Shown here: positions 59,218 through 64,000 of the stretch, piece after piece
How the letters are laid out: every line of letters begins with the position of its first letter
Position numbering within the stretch: position 1 is the stretch's first letter
Source of the DNA: Linnemannia hyalina
Lineage: Eukaryota > Mortierellomycota > Mortierellomycetes > Mortierellales > Mortierellaceae
NCBI GenBank assembly: GCA_019671135.1
Contig: JAHRHY010000013.1
Span: forward strand, 1,178,001 to 1,242,000
Reading direction: 5' to 3'
DNA length: 64,000 bases
Position numbers and translations under genes: made by a program
The notes under the pieces: generated by a model
What the model was told of the DNA's origin: nothing
The model's input: only the letters and a program-made list of their open reading frames with translations
Databases searched by the model: none

Positions 59218-60123
59218 TTACAACTTGGCCTTGACAGCAGCCTTGTCCTTGAGAGACTTGAGGACAACGTCGAGCTTGGTGGCCATCATGACGTTACCCT
59301 TGACCTTGATCTTTCCAGACATGAAGAGCTTCTGTCCGTTGGCCTTGCCGTCGGCAAGAGCGACAAAGTCCTCATCGGCAATCTCGATGATGATGTCGGC
59401 CTTGAGCTTGTCGACGGTTCCCTTGTGCACGGCACCGGCACCGTTCTTCAAGTCAAAGGTCCAGGTGGCGACCTTGCCGGCCTTGTTCTTGACGTTGAAC
59501 TGGTAAACACCCTTGACCTTGCTGACCTGCTCCTTGCGCTCGGCCTCGGGGAGGGCCTTGAGCTGCTCGTCGATCTGGGAGAGGAGAGCAGAGGATTGGA
59601 AACCTTCGACGATAAGAGCTGTAAAAGAGGGGTGCGAAGAAAGGAACGGATTAATTTACTTTCCGAGTCAACACGGTTGGTTATACAAATGGTAGTATCT
59701 ACACCACGTCGCCTCTGAAGATGTTTTTGCCTTTGCTGCTGTTGTTGCAGGCTTGTTGTTCAGGGTATAGATCGCAAGTGGTGACCCAATTCTCAGCTGC
59801 TGGCAATCCTGAGTCGACTTTTTCCCGTCTCGGTTGGTTATGAACTGCATTGACGACAGCACTTGTAGAAATTGGCCCGGACACCGAAGAGGGACTTGAG
59901 AGTGGGGTTTCAAGATAGGCGAAAGGTGATGTCCATCCTGGTAGGCTATCTTGCAGGTAGAGTGTGGGTCGATACACCCCGGAGATGGCTGGGAAGCCGA
60001 GGTCGCTGTTGTTTATTGTCGTGGTATAGCTGTCGTGTGCAAGGCAAGACAACCTTCTTCCATGCAAGAGCAATGGCGAGGCTAACAATGTGTGAGCGAG
60101 TGATGAAGAGTGGACTTACACAT
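59218..60123 (-). CDS. stand-alone SCP2 sterol/lipid-transfer protein
   Basis: Two exons: 60120-60123 and 59218-59618, encoding 134 residues, a single SCP2 domain. Such proteins bind fatty acyl-CoAs and sterols and are thought to move them inside peroxisomes. The domain is complete: the first helix (FQSSALLSQIDEQLKALPE), the strands VKGVYQFNVKNKAGKVATWT and DLKNGAGAV, the DIIIEIADEDFVALADGK region, LFMSGKIKVKGNVMMATKL, and a last helix. It ends in AKL, a good peroxisomal targeting signal 1. The first coding exon is four bases (ATGT|GTAAGT) with a 501-bp intron, so Ser2 is split; the protein then begins MSLIVEGFQ. Without this exon no ATG precedes the domain. Confidence 0.93.
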
Positions 60124-62171
60124 TGTTGCTGTTTGTGAGTGGAGGGGAGTGGGTTTGGTTGAAGAGTGGTGGTGGTGTGGAGTGGACAAAGAAGAAGAAA
60201 AGAGAAAAGAGAAACGGGGGGCGTGAAAAAGTGGACAGGTTAAATACCTCCCTAAGGCTCAATGGAGCATTGAAATGTAAGAATCAAGCTGAAAGTACAA
60301 ATCAACCGCACACAAACAAAGGAACAAACAAGGAACAACAACAACAGTGTCCACTCGCCCTTTGGAATCCGCTCCATGTCCACACAAAAAAAACACGATC
60401 GATTGCTTCTTGCAGCTCGCTTCGCTTGTTTCTTTTCTTCCTCTTAGTTCATCCCTCTTCTGTTTGTGTTTGTACATCCCTACCATGTTGCTTTTCTGTT
60501 TTGTTTGCCTCCGTTTCTCTTTGCTGTTCCTTTCATTTGTACATATCGGCTCGTCTCCCTTCCTCAGTAGGGTAACCATTTGTTACGAATGGCCTTTCTA
60601 GCACCATTGAGTGCTTTGTTTTGATTCTCCTCCTTGCCTTCCCCACACAGAACCGATTAGAGGATGAAATCAACAACAACCTCGTTTCGCTTCTCTACCC
60701 TTGACGTTAACCGAAAGAAGGTCCCGCACTCTTTTGTTGCTCCGCACTACCTTTTGTTTTCCACGGATGCAATTCACCCTTCATTGTTTGTCGTGTGTTG
60801 CGTGTGTGTATGTTCTCCAGTCCATTTATTACCAAAGTGTGAATACATCTTCCCCATACTTTGCACGTGCAATTCCGATCCGACTGCTCTCTCTCCTTTC
60901 ACTTTGCTCTTTGTCATCTTCAAAAGGGATGTCCAATGGTATGTAAAGGACAACGACAGAAGAGATGAACAAACGCGCTTATTTTCCTTTCTCTTCCTGT
61001 ACCTTCAAACGGCGTGGTATTCCATCGCTCCTTTTCCGTATTCATACAAACTATCAACTGAACCCTTCTTCCTTGCATGCACTTCTCGGCAATCAATTCC
61101 TCCGAGACCCTCGCACTTTCTTTTACCGAATCCTTTTTTATCTTATTTTGCCAACTATGGTACTCGACTCAATTGCACTTGTCAGGCCATACCCGTCTAG
61201 TGAACGATCACGATGTAATCGATACGCCTCTCTGTCGTCTTTCACGTTCTTGTGAACCGTGCCAGTCTTGCTTTTGATATATATCCCGGCTCTTCTTAAC
61301 AACGGAAATAAGATCGAAGTCTGTTCCTCATTGTCAAATAAAAATACGACCATTTCTGGGTACTGTATCATTGCAACCGAAAGCATAAAACAAATAAAAA
61401 AGACTTGCCATCGATCTGTCGTATCTCAACCTTGCAACCACAGAACCACCAACAAAATAAGCGCAAAAAAAAAAAAAAAAGAAGAGATACGGATGGGAGT
61501 CTCCACCCAAAGCTGGCATGTATCGCAACCCCCACTAATTCTCGTAATCCACCAGACTGCCCAGTGCTACCAACATTCTCGTTGATCCATTGCTGGCCTA
61601 CGATAGTCAGTTATTTAATGGCCTCCTGCCTCAGACCTACGTCCAGGACAGAATGTCAACACCGAGCTTCCAATGGGCGATATACCTGAGTCGCCGCGGT
61701 ACACGTTATCCCAGCCTCGAGCAATTCATCATCCAAATACCGGCCCAAAGCAAGGACTCACACCAGTTCGCTGAAGACTGGCCGATTCAATTATTAGTGT
61801 AGTGGTAGTCTGGTATTTATTGACGGATAGAGAGTTATAGTAGGATTTATGGGATTATATGCTCTTTTTGTGAATTGAACTTTGTGCTTTTTGCTCTTTC
61901 TTTTGCAAATGACTTGAAAAGACAGTCCTCACTGTCTTCTTTCCCCTGCCTCCATCACTCTTGTGGGTTGAAACTTGAAAAAAAAGTCCGATCGTATCTC
62001 TGGGGTGAAGGGGGATGCCGTTGACACTCTTGTTTCTCTCGCTTTCAGGCACAAATCAAGGAAAATACTAGTTCTCTTGTCTCGCGCAATTCACAGGTCG
62101 AATCAGGATCAAATGGGATATCGATTTTTGTTTGTTTATTTTCTACTAGGCGCACCTGCAAACAGCTGTGA
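60124..62171. other. intergenic: SCP2 promoter to GGA 3' end
   Basis: About 2 kb. The SCP2 side is C/T-rich. A 16-base A run lies at about 61466-61481. A plus-strand frame of about 80 codons ending in TAG at 61800-61802 (with residues such as QLFNGLLPQTYVQDRM and FQWAIYLSRRGTRYPSLEQF) has ordinary amino-acid composition and could be a lone exon or a remnant; it matches nothing I know. No other gene is supportable. Confidence 0.4.
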
Positions 62172-64000
62172 TTACACCAGAGGAAACTGGTTGAACTCGC
62201 CCTGCTCTTCTATCGTTCTAGCATCAACAACATACGAGACATGGTACTTGATTCGGACAGGTTGTTGGCGAGTGGGGTTGTTGATACTCAACGACTGTGT
62301 CACCGATCGCTTCGAGAACGGTGCCAATACTTGACCAGACTGGGGGTTTAATTGCAACTGCAAACTCTTGGGGACTGCAACACGGAATGTCAGACTGGAC
62401 ATAGCGCTGCTGTGTGCGTTGGAGAAAAGTGCTACCACTTTGATCGAACTCACGTCTCCTGGGACCACATACTCAATATCCAGCTCAATCAACAATCCAT
62501 TTTTGTTCAACAACACCACTACACATCACAGGGAAACGAGAACAGGAGTTAACAGGTGTTAGTATCTTCTTAACGACTGCTTCCTGTAGCCACACAAGTC
62601 AGTCAACAGTGAAAATGTGAGATATAGTACCGGTGGTGGGTCCAGATTGGGTAGTTCCGGTGTTGGAGATAAAGTCAAAATCGTCGAATCCAGAGTTGGC
62701 GTTGGTATTTGTATTAGAGGAGCTCGACATGGGTTGCATCATAGGACTGTTAGAGAATGCTGGCGATCCAGAACTAGACGTGTTGTTTCCTCCAAATGAC
62801 GAAGAAAGGACATTGTAAGCTGGAGGGGCACCAGTGTTGAAGGATGATGAAGAGTTGGAGTTGAATGAAGCCGCTGGGGATATGGATCGACCAAGAGAAA
62901 TGCTTCCTGCTGCACCCCATGCTGGTGGTGGTCCGTCATTAAAGTTAAGACTCATCAGATCGTCCATCAAGTTGCCTGTCGTAGGTGGTGGAGGAGCTGC
63001 TGATGTTGTTATTGGCGAGCTGTTGTCATCTGGACCACCAAAATCAACCAAATCGATCAACGATGACTCGCTCTGTGCTGGTGCTCCACTGGATCCAGTG
63101 TTGTTGTTCTCGTCATGTCCGACTGAAGGAACCGCTGCTTTAACTAAGCGGCCACTCTTGACCTGGCTGTATTGCTCAATCACATTGTTGATAACATCGT
63201 TGGTCTGAAGCAGTTTCTCTAATTGAGCCCAAAACATGAACAAAGACAGTGTCAATATCATGTCTGGGCATGCTGGTTCCATTGATATCCTGATCAGTAA
63301 GTGAAATCGACGGCACTTACCCATGTCATCGTCGTCTGATGCCTCGCCGATGAACTTTTGGACCTTGGGTTGTGCTGCTTTGCATGCACTGAGAAGTTCC
63401 TATTGAAAAGTTGACAAGTTCACGAAGGGCAGGTGTGAGTCGACTATTCCTGCCAATGAGTGAAAAGGAAACGTGCAGGCGAACATCCTGCGCACCTGAT
63501 CAATACCTCAAACTTGTCGCCGCGACCGATGGACTCGCCTGGCTTGACTTCGTTCAGCATCTCTGTCAGCAAGATTGCTTTAAGAAGAATCTTGTCAAGT
63601 TCCGACGACGCTTCCTCCTCGTAATCGGGCCTTTCTTCTTGCTCCTACATGACATGAATCATAAATCGCGCAAAATGGAATAATGAGTGATAGGTCTGTC
63701 GGACAGATGCTCATCGATTGTGCCAAGACTTGAACTTAACAATATCTCAAGGCTTTTGTTAAGTGAGTGAGACTTACGTATCCTGTCATCTTCTTGACCA
63801 GCTCGTTGGCAGCCACGACGTCCTCTGGGCGTCCGCGACGGATGAGCTCTTGCAGTTTCTGTATTCATATTGCGGGGTGAGAAAAAGTTCAATTGCATAG
63901 TCCGATTAATTAAGAGATAAAGACGAAAAACAAAAAGCCAATGCAGCCAATGCAGTTGTTCATTGCTTCTTGTTCACTTACAGCTGACTGTGCTGCTCTG
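62172..64000 (-). CDS. GGA-type clathrin adaptor (partial, 5' end off window)
   Basis: Six exons are visible: 63982-64000 (continues beyond the edge), 63778-63858, 63507-63644, 63321-63399, 62631-63218 and 62172-62518; phases agree at each joint. GGA proteins bind Arf-GTP and sort cargo at the trans-Golgi network toward endosomes. The GAT domain runs through the upstream exons: KLQELIRRGRPEDVVAANEL, the helix LDKILLKAILLTEMLNEV, ELLSACKAAQPKVQKFIGE, and LLQTNDVINNVIEQYSQVKS. A hinge of about 180 residues is Ser/Asn/Gly-rich with acidic-hydrophobic motifs of the kind that bind clathrin or adaptors (SLIDLVDFGG, DDLMSLNF, FDDFDFI). The last exon is the gamma-adaptin ear (LLIELDIEYVV, ISSLTF-like strands, VRIKYHVSY). 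The VHS domain should lie to the right of the window. Confidence 0.88.

Noticed and set aside
60664..61200. 178-codon plus-strand frame
   Set aside because: Phe/Ser/Cys-rich from C/T-rich DNA; typical of non-coding pyrimidine-rich sequence.
61466..61481. Run of A after a short open stretch, possible retroposed poly(A) tail
   Set aside because: No reverse-transcribed gene body before it and no target-site duplication; A runs are common in these spacers.
63507..63644. Apparent frameshift in the GAT domain of the GGA adaptor
   Set aside because: On re-reading the bases at 63600 the frame is continuous and the exon is exactly 46 codons.

Overview
The window looks like a piece of nuclear chromosome from an early-diverging fungus, most likely Mortierellaceae (Mortierellomycotina). 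The reasons are many short GT-AG introns, close gene packing on both strands, and a family of very large NACHT / pentapeptide / WD40 proteins of the kind I associate with that group. The lineage call is inference from gene content; no rRNA or other marker gene is present. I saw no tRNA, rRNA or CRISPR array.

Left housekeeping block (about 1-18.4 kb). In order: ATP10 (F1Fo-ATPase assembly, -), EME1 (structure-specific endonuclease subunit, -), a PCID2/Thp1 homologue (TREX-2 mRNA export, +), cytoplasmic prolyl-tRNA synthetase (-), ESF2/ABT1 (18S rRNA maturation, -), a PPIL3-type cyclophilin (+) and HMG-CoA synthase (+). EME1/PCID2 and ESF2/PPIL3 are divergent pairs with short shared promoters. 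I rebuilt exon structures by hand; all junctions keep phase. Two introns use GC donors, and three genes in the window have a first coding exon of only 3-4 nt. A small secreted WAP-type cysteine-rich protein follows at 19.55-19.78 kb (-).

STAND island (about 20.2-43.3 kb). Two arms of about 6.8 kb (20210-27028 and 36461-43251) form a large, nearly identical inverted repeat, each arm holding a whole NACHT-pentapeptide-WD40 gene plus about 1.6 kb of upstream DNA. The 9.4 kb spacer holds a divergent paralogue with an internal 639-bp WD40 duplication, and the decayed tail of another WD40 gene whose conserved tryptophans have repeatedly become stop codons. The right-arm gene reads through the end of the homology into that tail and gains an extra WD40 unit. 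The whole looks like a birth-and-death cluster of NLR-like receptors. A dead protein kinase gene lies directly against the outer edge of the right arm.

Right block (about 45-64 kb). An F-box/LRR gene, a zinc-knuckle ORF, an unrecognised six-exon gene with a PD-(D/E)XK-like signature, a 151-bp tandem duplication beside an F-box/LRR pseudogene, HEN1 small-RNA methyltransferase (-), an SDR oxidoreductase (-), RRP40 exosome subunit (-), a stand-alone SCP2 protein with a peroxisomal C-terminus (-) and the 3' part of a GGA clathrin adaptor (-) that runs off the window end. Decayed accessory genes are concentrated at 34-52 kb; housekeeping genes flank them on both sides.
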